Shown here: in pieces, positions 36,486 to 43,581 of the stretch
How positions within the stretch are numbered: the stretch's first letter is position 1
How the letters are laid out: every line of letters begins with the position of its first letter
Assembly (NCBI RefSeq): GCF_002794255.1
Contig: NZ_PGGW01000052.1
Location: forward strand, 1 to 64,000
Source of the DNA: Streptomyces carminius
GTDB lineage: Bacteria > Actinomycetota > Actinomycetes > Streptomycetales > Streptomycetaceae
Reading direction: 5' to 3'
Length of the DNA: 64,000 nt
The notes under the pieces: model-generated
The model's input: only the letters and a program-made list of their open reading frames with translations
What the model was told of the DNA's origin: nothing
Databases searched by the model: none
Translations under genes and position numbers: made by a program

Positions 36486-36962
36486 TCAGCGCAGTTGGTC
36501 CGCCACCGCGTTCCAGACCTCCCCGGCGCCGCCGATGAACCCTCCCCAGTAGGGGTCCTCCGCCTTGATGGGCGGAATGTGGGTGACCTTCTCGTTCCTC
36601 TTGTCGGACAGGAAGGGGAACAGGCTGCGCAGCGGGTTGCTCCCTCTCCGTTCTTTCCCGGAACCGTAGGAGACCAGGTACTTCAGCTCGGCCGCCGTGG
36701 CGTAGTCCCTCGCCCAGGCGATGCCGTCGTCGCGGCCCTCCTCGCGCAGCTCACGGTCGCTCCTGAGCCGCTCGCGGTCCCTGTCGCCGATCGTGCCGCG
36801 CAGGCGTTCGACCACGGCGGTGAGGTCGCTCATGACGTTCTGCCTCGCCCGGTCCCGCTCCACCGCGTTGCGCAGCGCCTCCTGGCAGATCGCCGAGATG
36901 GGCAGCTCGCGGGCGCGGACCTGTTCGGCGAGGGCGTCGGGAACGGAGATGTTCATACGCAT
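36486..36962 (-). CDS. Ribbon-helix-helix N-terminal protein with coiled-coil middle
   Basis: A 158-residue protein. The start MRMNISVPDALAEQVRARELPISAICQEALRNAVE is a classic ribbon-helix-helix fold (MetJ/CopG type). A charged helix (VMSDLTAVVERLRGTIGDRDRERLRSDRELREEGRDDG) and a C-terminal domain with Trp/Tyr residues follow. GGAGGAG lies 7-8 bp upstream of the ATG. No toxin gene sits next to it, so it may be a stand-alone regulator. It probably binds its own promoter dyad at 37005. Confidence 0.75.
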   Translation of the reverse strand: MRMNISVPDALAEQVRARELPISAICQEALRNAVERDRARQNVMSDLTAVVERLRGTIGDRDRERLRSDRELREEGRDDGIAWARDYATAAELKYLVSYGSGKERRGSNPLRSLFPFLSDKRNEKVTHIPPIKAEDPYWGGFIGGAGEVWNAVADQLR

Positions 36963-37004
36963 GCCGTACTCCTCCGGTGTCGGGCCACGCTCACACACGC
37001 CACA

Positions 37005-37023
37005 TTACACACCCGTTGTGTAA
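37005..37023. promoter_or_regulatory. Palindrome in the promoter of the ribbon-helix-helix gene
   Basis: TTACACA-CCCGT-TGTGTAA is a perfect 7-5-7 dyad. On the minus strand it fills the spacer between TTGCTC (-35) and TAATGT (-10). The AT-rich arms fit a ribbon-helix-helix operator; autorepression is inferred. Confidence 0.75.
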
Positions 37024-37117
37024 GCGAGCAACGGGCCCGGCCGCGAAGGCACTTGCCGGCCCCGGTCGGAAGCCGCCTCTCCGGCTCGCGGCGCCCGCCC
37101 TCCCCCTCCGTGTGCCC

Positions 37118-37678
37118 TCACCGTTCCGCGTCCCGCCGGCGAAGGCCGTCGAGGACGACGCTCATCAGCGGCCGTGCCGTCGACTTCCATTCGTCCCGGT
37201 CCAGTCGGCCGAGGTAGGCGACGAGCTGGAGGACCCCGCGGGCGTCCACGTCCGTGCGGAGGGCGCCGGCCGCCTTCCCGGCGTCCAGCAGGCGGCCGAG
37301 GGCGTCCTCGACGGGGTTGCGGCTGTGGGCGACGAGGTCCTGCCATGCCGCCGGCTCGAGTGCCGCCAGGACGCCGTGCTTGATCTCGGCGTAGTCGACC
37401 AGCCGGTCGAGCCAGCGGCGCAGGGCCTCCACCGGCTCGTGTGCCGTCAGCAGGGCGGGGGCGGCGGTCACGAGTTCCTCGACGTCGCGCCGGTAGACCT
37501 CGGCGAGGAGCGCCTCGCGGCTGGGGAAGTGCCGGTAGAGCGTTCCCTGGCCCACGCCGGCGCGCCTGGCGATCTCGTTGAGGTGGACGTGGTCGGACTC
37601 GGCGAGGGCCGCGCGGGCGGCCTCCACGATGCGGGTCCGGTTCCGTGCCGCGTCCGGGCGGCGTGGCGGCGTGCTCAT
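37118..37678 (-). CDS. TetR-family transcriptional regulator
   Basis: A 186-residue TetR protein with HTH (RTRIVEAARAALAESDHVHLNEIARRAGVGQGTLYRHFPSREALLAEVY). The ATG at 37678 is chosen because GGGAG lies 7 bp upstream; an ATG two codons earlier touches that site. It is divergent from an SDR gene and shares two identical palindromes with it, so it probably represses the SDR and itself. Confidence 0.92.
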   Translation of the reverse strand: MSTPPRRPDAARNRTRIVEAARAALAESDHVHLNEIARRAGVGQGTLYRHFPSREALLAEVYRRDVEELVTAAPALLTAHEPVEALRRWLDRLVDYAEIKHGVLAALEPAAWQDLVAHSRNPVEDALGRLLDAGKAAGALRTDVDARGVLQLVAYLGRLDRDEWKSTARPLMSVVLDGLRRRDAER

Positions 37679-37710
37679 GGACATCTCCCGGTGTTCCGCC
37701 TCTGACAAGT

Positions 37711-37754
37711 GGACACGTGTCCGGTAGGGTGGGTCAGGCACCGGACACGTGTCC
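37711..37754. promoter_or_regulatory. Twin GGACACGTGTCC palindromes, TetR operators
   Basis: GGACACGTGTCC occurs at 37711-37722 and 37743-37754, centres 32 bp apart (about three helical turns). Flanks AAGT/GG are also mirrored, so the two together form a larger inverted repeat. The first copy lies between CTGACA (37702) and TAGGGT (37724), a probable promoter of the SDR gene. Confidence 0.85.
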
Positions 37755-37773
37755 ACTTTACTTGGAGGCAGCA

Positions 37774-38517
37774 GTGCTCTCTCTTCAGGGCAAGGTCGTC
37801 GCCGTCACCGGGGCGAGCGGCGGCATCGGCGAGGCCACGGCCCGGCTGCTCGCCCGGCGCGGCGCCGCGGTCGTCCTCGCGGCCCGCCGCGGCGCGCGTG
37901 TCGAGGCCATAGCGCGGGACATCCGGGCGGAGGGCGGCCGGGCCGCCGCCCGCGTCACCGACGTCACCAGGGCCGAGGACCTCGAGCGCCTGGTCGCCAC
38001 CGCCACCGACCGGTACGGCCGTATCGACGTGCTGGTGAACAACGCCGGCATCGCCCCGATCAGCCCGCTGGCCGACCTCGACACCGAAGGGTGGTCGGCC
38101 ATGATCGACGTCAACCTCCGCGGCATGCTCAACGGCGTCGCCGCCGTGCTGCCCGTCTTCCGCGAGCAGGGCTCGGGCCACCTGGTCAGCATCGTCTCCG
38201 TGGCCGGCCTGTCCGCGGTGTCCCCCACCATGGCCGTCTACGCCGCGACCAAGAACGCGGTGCGCACCGTCCACGAGGGACTGCGCGCGGAGTCCACCGA
38301 CGGGGTGGTGCGCACGACGGCCGTCTCACCGGGATACATCCGCACCGACCTCGCGGACTCCATGGCGGACCCGCACCTCCGCGAGCGGACGCGCGGGTTC
38401 ATGGACGCGGTGGGCATCCCCCCGGCGGCGGTCGCCCGAGCGGTGGCCTTCGCCGTCGAGCAGCCCGGCGACGTCGAGATCGGCGAGATCAACGTCCGCC
38501 CCACCGCCCAGGCGTGA
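37774..38517 (+). CDS. Short-chain dehydrogenase/reductase
   Basis: A 247-residue classical SDR: cofactor loop TGASGGIGEA, NNAG motif, catalytic Ser in IVSVAG, and the YxxxK pair in YAATKNA. A basic pair (AARRGAR) after the second strand favours NADPH. Substrate unknown. GGAGG sits 5 bp before the GTG. Confidence 0.95.
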   Translation: MLSLQGKVVAVTGASGGIGEATARLLARRGAAVVLAARRGARVEAIARDIRAEGGRAAARVTDVTRAEDLERLVATATDRYGRIDVLVNNAGIAPISPLADLDTEGWSAMIDVNLRGMLNGVAAVLPVFREQGSGHLVSIVSVAGLSAVSPTMAVYAATKNAVRTVHEGLRAESTDGVVRTTAVSPGYIRTDLADSMADPHLRERTRGFMDAVGIPPAAVARAVAFAVEQPGDVEIGEINVRPTAQA

Positions 38518-38539
38518 CGCCCGCCGGCCGGGCACCCCC

Positions 38540-39184
38540 TCACCGCCGCCAGAACAGGTGGTGCGTCACACCGCTCGGGCTGGGCACGGCCTCGTGGTGG
38601 AACCGGTCGAGCAGTTGGTCGGGAGACTCCCAGAGCCGCACCCCGGACCCGAGCCGCACCGGCGAGACCACCACGTGCAGGGTGTCGACGAGGCCGGCGT
38701 CCAGGAACTGCCGGATGGTGGTGACCCCGCCGCCGAGCCGGACGTCCCTGCCCCGCGCCGCCTCCCGCGCCTGCTCCAGGACCGCGGCCGGATCGCCGCC
38801 GGTGAAGTGGAACGTGGTGTCGGAGAGCGTGAACGAGGGGCGCTCGTGGTGGGTCATGACGAACACCGGGGTGTGGAACGGGGGCTCCTCCCCCCACCAG
38901 CCGCGCCAGTCGTGGTCCTGCCAGGGCCCGCGCTGGGGCCCGAACTTGTTGCGGCCCATGATCTCGGCGCCGATGTTGTGGGCGAAGTCCCGCGTGAAGT
39001 AGTCGTCGAGACCGCGGCTGCCCCCGGGATCGGTGCGGTTGGGCCAGCTCGCCGTGGCACCGGCCCAGGCGAACATCTCCCCGGGGTCGGCGTGGCCGAA
39101 CGGCCGCTCAAGGCTCTGGCCCTCACCGGCACCGAAACCGTCCTGCGAGACGACGAAGTTCTGCACTCGCAGCAGCTGACTCAT
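38540..39184 (-). CDS. RibD C-terminal / dihydrofolate-reductase-fold protein
   Basis: A 214-residue protein of the RibD_C/DHFR-like family: LLRVQNFVVSQDGFGAG at the start, then GRNKFGP, PVFVMTHHERP, VRLGGGVTTIRQFLDAGLVDTLHVVVSPVRLGSG. These are NADPH-binding reductases of mostly unknown substrate in actinobacteria. GGAGGG lies 7 bp upstream of the ATG. Confidence 0.92.
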   Translation of the reverse strand: MSQLLRVQNFVVSQDGFGAGEGQSLERPFGHADPGEMFAWAGATASWPNRTDPGGSRGLDDYFTRDFAHNIGAEIMGRNKFGPQRGPWQDHDWRGWWGEEPPFHTPVFVMTHHERPSFTLSDTTFHFTGGDPAAVLEQAREAARGRDVRLGGGVTTIRQFLDAGLVDTLHVVVSPVRLGSGVRLWESPDQLLDRFHHEAVPSPSGVTHHLFWRR

Positions 39185-39349
39185 GGATTCCCTCCTGGTG
39201 GTCGACAACAGTGGGACCGCCCGGGGCGGAAGAACTCATCGCCGCGGCCGTGACCGGCCCGTCCCGCCCGGCCGCGGGGCATCGCGTACTTCTTCCGCGC
39301 GGTCGCGGGCTGCGAGGATGGGGAACCCGCGTATGGGACGGAGGCGCGG

Positions 39350-39811
39350 ATGAGCGTGCGGATCAGGCCCGCGCGGGCAGCGGAGGCGGCGGCCCTCACC
39401 GGCCTGGCGCTGCGGTCCAAGGCGCACTGGGGCTATGACGCGGACTTCCTGGCGGCGTGCCGGGACGAGCTCACCGTCGCCGCGGACGAGGTCGTACGAC
39501 GGCGGGCCACGGTGGCCGACCGGGACGGCCGAGTCCTGGGCTTCACCACCCTCGAGGGCGAACCGCCGGTCGGCGTGCTGGGCATGATGTTCGTCGAGCC
39601 CCAGGTCATCGGTCAGGGGATCGGCCGCCTGCTGTTCCGGCACACCGTCACCGCCGCACGGGAACTGGGTTTCGCCCGGCTCACGATCGACGCGGACCCG
39701 CACGCCGAGCCCTTCTACCGCGCGATGGGCGCGGTGCGCGCGGGAGACGTCCCCTCGGGCTCCGTCGCCGGCCGGCTGCTGCCGCGACTGGTCCTCACCG
39801 TCCGGCGCTGA
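39350..39811 (+). CDS. GNAT-family N-acetyltransferase
   Basis: A 153-residue acetyltransferase: RIRPARAAEAAALTGLALRSKAHWGYDADFL start, GFTTLEG strand, the acetyl-CoA loop QVIGQGIGRLLFRH and the end EPFYRAMGAVR. The substrate is unknown. GGAGGCGCGG precedes the ATG. Confidence 0.92.
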   Translation: MSVRIRPARAAEAAALTGLALRSKAHWGYDADFLAACRDELTVAADEVVRRRATVADRDGRVLGFTTLEGEPPVGVLGMMFVEPQVIGQGIGRLLFRHTVTAARELGFARLTIDADPHAEPFYRAMGAVRAGDVPSGSVAGRLLPRLVLTVRR

Positions 39812-39846
39812 CCCCGGCGCGGCCCGACGGCGTCATCGCCGGGAAG

Positions 39847-39925
39847 CCCCGGCGCGGCGGGCGACGGCACCGCGTGGCTGCACGACGGCGCCTCCTCCCG
39901 GGCCGTCCTCGCCACCGGCGACGAC
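39847..39925 (+). pseudogene. 79-bp fragment of a PIMT-like methyltransferase gene
   Basis: These 79 bases match 41121-41199 inside the intact methyltransferase gene at 78 of 79 positions. The fragment codes for the GAAGDGTAWLHDGASS region but has no start, no catalytic core and no open context. It is the scar of a lost paralogue or of a local duplication. Confidence 0.9.
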
Positions 39926-39927
39926 CT

Positions 39928-39959
39928 CTCGGGGCCCGAACGCCCGTCCGCGCCCCGAG
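39928..39959 (+). terminator. GC-rich hairpin after the GNAT gene and methyltransferase scar
   Basis: CTCGGGGC (39928-39935) and GCCCCGAG (39952-39959) pair over 8 bp around a 16-nt loop. There is no U tract. It probably separates the GNAT gene from the peptide/methyltransferase unit. Confidence 0.5.
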
Positions 39960-40105
39960 GTCATGGCGGAACAGACGTGTGCCGGTAGCGGCCCGTATCG
40001 CGCCACGGCGGGCCGCTTTCCGGTCACCGCACAGGGTTCTCGCACCGGACGGGAGGCGGGACAGCACGATGGCACCGTCGGTCCGTCGACAGTGAGGAGA
40101 CGCTC

Positions 40106-40222
40106 ATGGGGGAGCACCGCAAGCCGGAACCGGACCCCGGCGAGGGCACACCGCCGCCCGGGAACGCCGACGGGCAGGTGCCCGTGCCGCCGCCGGGCGA
40201 CGGCAAGCACAAGAAGGACTGA
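40106..40222 (+). CDS. 38-residue Pro-rich peptide with Asp-Gly motifs, possible methyltransferase substrate
   Basis: The ATG has GAGGAG 6 bp upstream; the TGA ends 5 bp before the methyltransferase GTG. The product (MGEHRKPEPDPGEGTPPPGN, then ADGQVPVPPPGDGKHKKD) has no Cys and two Asp-Gly sites, ADG and GDG, in a Pro/Gly setting. Asp-Gly is the dipeptide most prone to form aspartimide. PIMT-like enzymes in several RiPP pathways methylate such Asp residues and drive aspartimide formation. I infer that this is the substrate peptide of the next gene. It may instead be a disordered small protein of other use. Confidence 0.6.
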   Translation: MGEHRKPEPDPGEGTPPPGNADGQVPVPPPGDGKHKKD

Positions 40223-40227
40223 GCCCG

Positions 40228-41430
40228 GTGAGCGAGCCGGACGGGCCGGACGAGCCGGACGGACTCGACCGGCTGCGGGAGCGGTTGGCCGCCGAGCTGG
40301 CGGCGCGCGGGGAGTGGCCGGAGCGCTCGCCGTGGATCCGCCGGGCGGTGGAGGCCCTGCCCCGGCACCTGTTCGCCCCGGACCGGTTGTGGCGCTGGGA
40401 CGGTTCCGCCTACGTACCGCTGGACCGCTCCGCCGACCCCGGCGGGTGGGCGGCCGAGGTGTACGCCGGGCCGTACGACCCGGCCGTCACCCAGGTCACC
40501 GGCGGCCGGGCGACTTCCAGCCTGTCCTGCCAGGCCGTGGTGGTGGACATGCTCGACTCGCTGAAGGTGGAGCCGGGCCACCGGGTGCTGGAGCTGGGCA
40601 CCGGCACCGGCTGGAACGCCGCGCTGCTGGCCCACCGCACCGGACCGGGCGGCCGGGTGACGAGCGTCGAGGTGGACGCGGAGCCGGCCGCGCAGGCGTG
40701 TGCCCGGTTGAAGGAGACCGGCACGACCGGCGCCGAGGTGGCGGTGCACGTCGGCGACGGCGCGGCGGGATGGCCCGGGGGAGCGCCGTGGGACCGGGTG
40801 ATCGCCACCTACGCCGTGGACGAGATCCCCTGGACGTGGGTCGCCCAGACCCGCCCGGGCGGCCGGATCGTCGCGCCTTGGGGACGGCTCGGGCACGTGG
40901 CCCTCACCGTGGCGGCCGACGGGCGCTCGGCGTCCGGTTGGCTGCAGGGCCTGGCGGCGTTCATGCCCGCCCGCGGCACCGACGACGGCCGCACCTGGCG
41001 GCAGATCCGCGCCGACGGCGCCCCCGGGCGGACCGGCCCGTTCCCCCGCGACGTGCGCGAACTGCGCAACGGCCATCTGCTGTTCGCGGCCCGGGTGCTC
41101 CTGCCGGACGTACGGGTCCTCCCCGGCGCGGCGGGCGACGGCACCGCGTGGCTGCACGACGGCGCCTCCTCCTGGGCCGTCCTCGCCACCGGCGACGACG
41201 GCACGGCGACCGCCCACCAGGGCGGCCCGCGCCGCCTGGCCGACGAGCTGGCGGGCGCCTGGCGGTGGTGGCTGGCCGCGGACCGCCCCGAGGTCTACGA
41301 CTTCGGCATGACCGTGGAGCCGCACCACCAGCACGTCTGGTGCCGGGACCCGCACACCGGCCGCGTCCCGGTGGAGGGAGGCCGACCCGGTTACGCGGTC
41401 AGGCGCGGTAGAAGTCGGCCAGTGCGGTGA
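40228..41430 (+). CDS. PIMT-like (protein L-isoaspartate O-methyltransferase) methyltransferase
   Basis: A 400-residue protein. Residues 85-220 hold the PIMT-type SAM domain: SSLSCQAVVVDMLDSLKVEPGHRVLELGTGTGWNAALLA, with motif I at about 119-130 and the late motif WDRVIATYAVDEIPWTWVAQTRPGGRIVAPW. The C-terminal 180 residues are an extra domain (VWCRDPHTGRVPVEGGRPG) absent from housekeeping PIMT. This is the layout of actinobacterial peptide-modifying PIMT homologues. It follows a 38-codon peptide gene by 5 bp. The 3' end overlaps the convergent gene by 32 bp. Confidence 0.88.
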   Translation: MSEPDGPDEPDGLDRLRERLAAELAARGEWPERSPWIRRAVEALPRHLFAPDRLWRWDGSAYVPLDRSADPGGWAAEVYAGPYDPAVTQVTGGRATSSLSCQAVVVDMLDSLKVEPGHRVLELGTGTGWNAALLAHRTGPGGRVTSVEVDAEPAAQACARLKETGTTGAEVAVHVGDGAAGWPGGAPWDRVIATYAVDEIPWTWVAQTRPGGRIVAPWGRLGHVALTVAADGRSASGWLQGLAAFMPARGTDDGRTWRQIRADGAPGRTGPFPRDVRELRNGHLLFAARVLLPDVRVLPGAAGDGTAWLHDGASSWAVLATGDDGTATAHQGGPRRLADELAGAWRWWLAADRPEVYDFGMTVEPHHQHVWCRDPHTGRVPVEGGRPGYAVRRGRSRPVR

Positions 41431-42424
41431 ACGCGGCCTTGGGCTCCCAGCGCATGCCGGAACAGGTCCCGCCGCGGCGGCCGTCGCGGACCCGGACGAT
41501 GCCGGGGCTGGCGAGGTCGAGGTCGTCGCGGGGGTCGCCGTCGGGGCGGTGGGGGAAGTTGTCGAGTGCGAAGAGGAACACGAAGGCGCCGTCGACGCCG
41601 CAGGCGTCGAAGATCTCCAGCAGCTCGCGGAGGTAGGCGGCCTGGCCGGCCTCGTCGCGGACGAACTCGCCGTTCAGCCGGATCGGTGCACCGGTCCCCC
41701 TGTCGTACTCGGCGATCTCCATGAAGCGCGCGCCCAGCTCGCCGGCGCCGCGGTAGGCGGCTGTGCCGAACTCGGTGACGGCGACCGGCTTCCCCTGCGC
41801 GACGAGCTCGCGCACCCCGTCGGCGAACCGGTCGGCCACCCCGGCCGACCGGTACAGGTCCACGCCGACGAGGTCGAAGGGTGTCCAGTCGACGCGTTCG
41901 AGCGGTATGGCGGCGTAGGTGATCCTTCCGCCGAAGCGCTCGCGGACGAGGCGGACGGCCTCGGTGAGGAAGCCGTTGACGCGCGCGCTGAGCTCACCCA
42001 CCCGCGCGGGCAGGTCGTCCCGCCGGTCCAGCAGCAGCCGGAGCCGGTCCTCCTGGGTGCCACCGGGCAGGAACCCCTCGTTCATCAGGCTCACCTCGGC
42101 GCCGGTGACGAACACGACCTCGGCTCCCCGCCGCCGCAGCCGCTCCGCGCGTACGGCGCAGTCGGCGAACAGGTCGAGCATCTCCCCGCCGGTCAGTTCC
42201 AGGGGATAGGGCGAGAACCAGACCTCCAGGCCGAGGTCGGCGGCGTGGGCCGCGGCCGCCTCCAGCCGCTCCGGATCGCCGCCGATGACGCGGACGGCGG
42301 TGCAGTGCAGATCGTCGCGGATGACGCCCAGCTCGCGTCTGACCACGTCCGGGTCGAAGCGCTCCCGGGAGACCACTCCTCCGCGGACGAAACCGGTGTC
42401 GTAGCTGATGCCCTTGGCCCGCAT
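41399..42424 (-). CDS. GH-A-like TIM-barrel protein, possible glycoside hydrolase
   Basis: A 341-residue barrel protein. Glu110 after a strand (VVFVTGAEVSLMN) and Glu218 after a later strand (KPVAVTEFGTAAY) stand where clan GH-A enzymes have acid/base and nucleophile. The start MRAKGISYDTGFVRGGVVSRERFDPDVVRRELGVIRDDL and DLVGVDLYR also fit. There is no signal peptide, so it would act in the cytosol. Substrate unknown. Divergent TetR and a 38-bp palindrome suggest induction by a ligand. Confidence 0.7.
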   Translation of the reverse strand: MRAKGISYDTGFVRGGVVSRERFDPDVVRRELGVIRDDLHCTAVRVIGGDPERLEAAAAHAADLGLEVWFSPYPLELTGGEMLDLFADCAVRAERLRRRGAEVVFVTGAEVSLMNEGFLPGGTQEDRLRLLLDRRDDLPARVGELSARVNGFLTEAVRLVRERFGGRITYAAIPLERVDWTPFDLVGVDLYRSAGVADRFADGVRELVAQGKPVAVTEFGTAAYRGAGELGARFMEIAEYDRGTGAPIRLNGEFVRDEAGQAAYLRELLEIFDACGVDGAFVFLFALDNFPHRPDGDPRDDLDLASPGIVRVRDGRRGGTCSGMRWEPKAAFTALADFYRA

Positions 42425-42473
42425 GTCCCTGGTCCTTCCTGGCGGCTGCTGTGTGGACCTGACACTAAGCGCA

Positions 42474-42511
42474 AAAAATGCGTGTACGCAAGTTTGCGTA
42501 TACGCATTTTT
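42474..42511. promoter_or_regulatory. Near-perfect 38-bp palindrome, TetR operator
   Basis: Arms of 18 bp (AAAAATGCGTGTACGCAA and TTGCGTATACGCATTTTT) around GT match at 17 of 18 positions. Inside, TGCGTGTACGCA and TGCGTATACGCA are two overlapping-type 12-bp sites, the second perfect. The element lies between the GH-A-like gene (starts 42424) and the TetR gene (starts 42529) and can control both. Confidence 0.88.
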
Positions 42512-42528
42512 GTTGGGATGCTGGGGAC

Positions 42529-43179
42529 GTGACGACACGAGGAAGCGGGCTGCGCGAGCGGAAGAAGCAGGCCACCCGGGAGGCACTGCGCGCGGCGGCA
42601 CTGCGGTTGGCCCTGGAGCGCGGGCCGGACAACGTACGTGTCGACGACATCGCGCAGGCCGCCGGGGTCTCGCCCCGCACCTACAACAACTACTTCTCCA
42701 GCCGCGAGGAGGCGATCGTCGCCGCCGTCACCGCCGAACGGGAGTCCCGGGTGGCGGCGGTGGTTGCCGCCCGTACCGGTGCCCGTCTCGCCGACGACGT
42801 CATCGACGCGGTCGTGGAGCAGTACACCGACCCGGGCGGCCCCGGCCGCGACGCACTGCTGCTGATCACCACCGCCCCCGCGCTGCGTGCCGCCTTCCTG
42901 GACGCCGCCACCGCGATCGAACGCCCCCTCGCGGACGTGATCGACGACCGCCTCGGTGGGACCGACCCGTACACCGCCCGCGTGCTCGCGGCGAGCGTCG
43001 CCGCCGCCGTCCGGGTGGCGCTTGAGCGGTGGCTGCGGTCGGCCGCAGCCACCCCGGCGGCCGGCGGACTCGTCGTCCCGGCCGGCTCACTGCCCGACCT
43101 GCTCCGCTCCGCACTCGCACCGCTCGCACCCGCACTCGACGCGGCCGAGGAGCGGCTGCGGCGCGGCGAGCGCCGCTGA
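42529..43179 (+). CDS. TetR-family transcriptional regulator
   Basis: A 216-residue TetR protein with HTH (REALRAAALRLALERGPDNVRVDDIAQAAGVSPRTYNNYFSSREEAIVAAV). The GTG at 42529 has no strong ribosome site; the close upstream operator suggests a short or absent leader. It probably represses itself and the GH-A-like gene via 42474-42511. Confidence 0.92.
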   Translation: MTTRGSGLRERKKQATREALRAAALRLALERGPDNVRVDDIAQAAGVSPRTYNNYFSSREEAIVAAVTAERESRVAAVVAARTGARLADDVIDAVVEQYTDPGGPGRDALLLITTAPALRAAFLDAATAIERPLADVIDDRLGGTDPYTARVLAASVAAAVRVALERWLRSAAATPAAGGLVVPAGSLPDLLRSALAPLAPALDAAEERLRRGERR

Positions 43180-43581
43180 CGAGGGTGCGTTCACCGCTGC
43201 CCCTGCCGCTTTCCGCACGACGGGGTGGTGCCGCCCCCGTGAACGGTCGGCGGCGCCTGCGGCCGGCCGGTCGGTCCACGACCGGGACCGGACGGCCGGG
43301 ATCGCCCGGCCAGGGGGGTGGTGTCCGTCCGAGGTGGTCCTGGCGTATCGGACGGGGTTGGCGGGGCGCCGGGACCGGGTCCGAGTCCGACGGCCCGGTG
43401 GTTCAGCCGGTGGGAGCCCGTCGAGGTCGTTGTCCTCGAAAGCGTTGTCCCCCGAGCGAGCTACCTGGGGTGTCCCCTCATGGGTGAAGTGCGGCACCGG
43501 CGGTCTCTTGTTGACTTCGTGCTGTCAGCGCAGCGGTCGGACCGGCGGTCCGACCGTGCCGAACAGCAGGAGGGCAACACC
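43180..43581. other. 402-bp non-coding stretch before the lipoprotein gene
   Basis: No gene is supported here. TTGACT at 43511-43516 may be a -35, but no matching -10 is clear. CGGTCGGACC (43534-43543) and GGTCCGACCG (43547-43556) form a perfect 10-bp dyad 26 bp before the start codon, a possible operator or leader hairpin. Confidence 0.5.
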
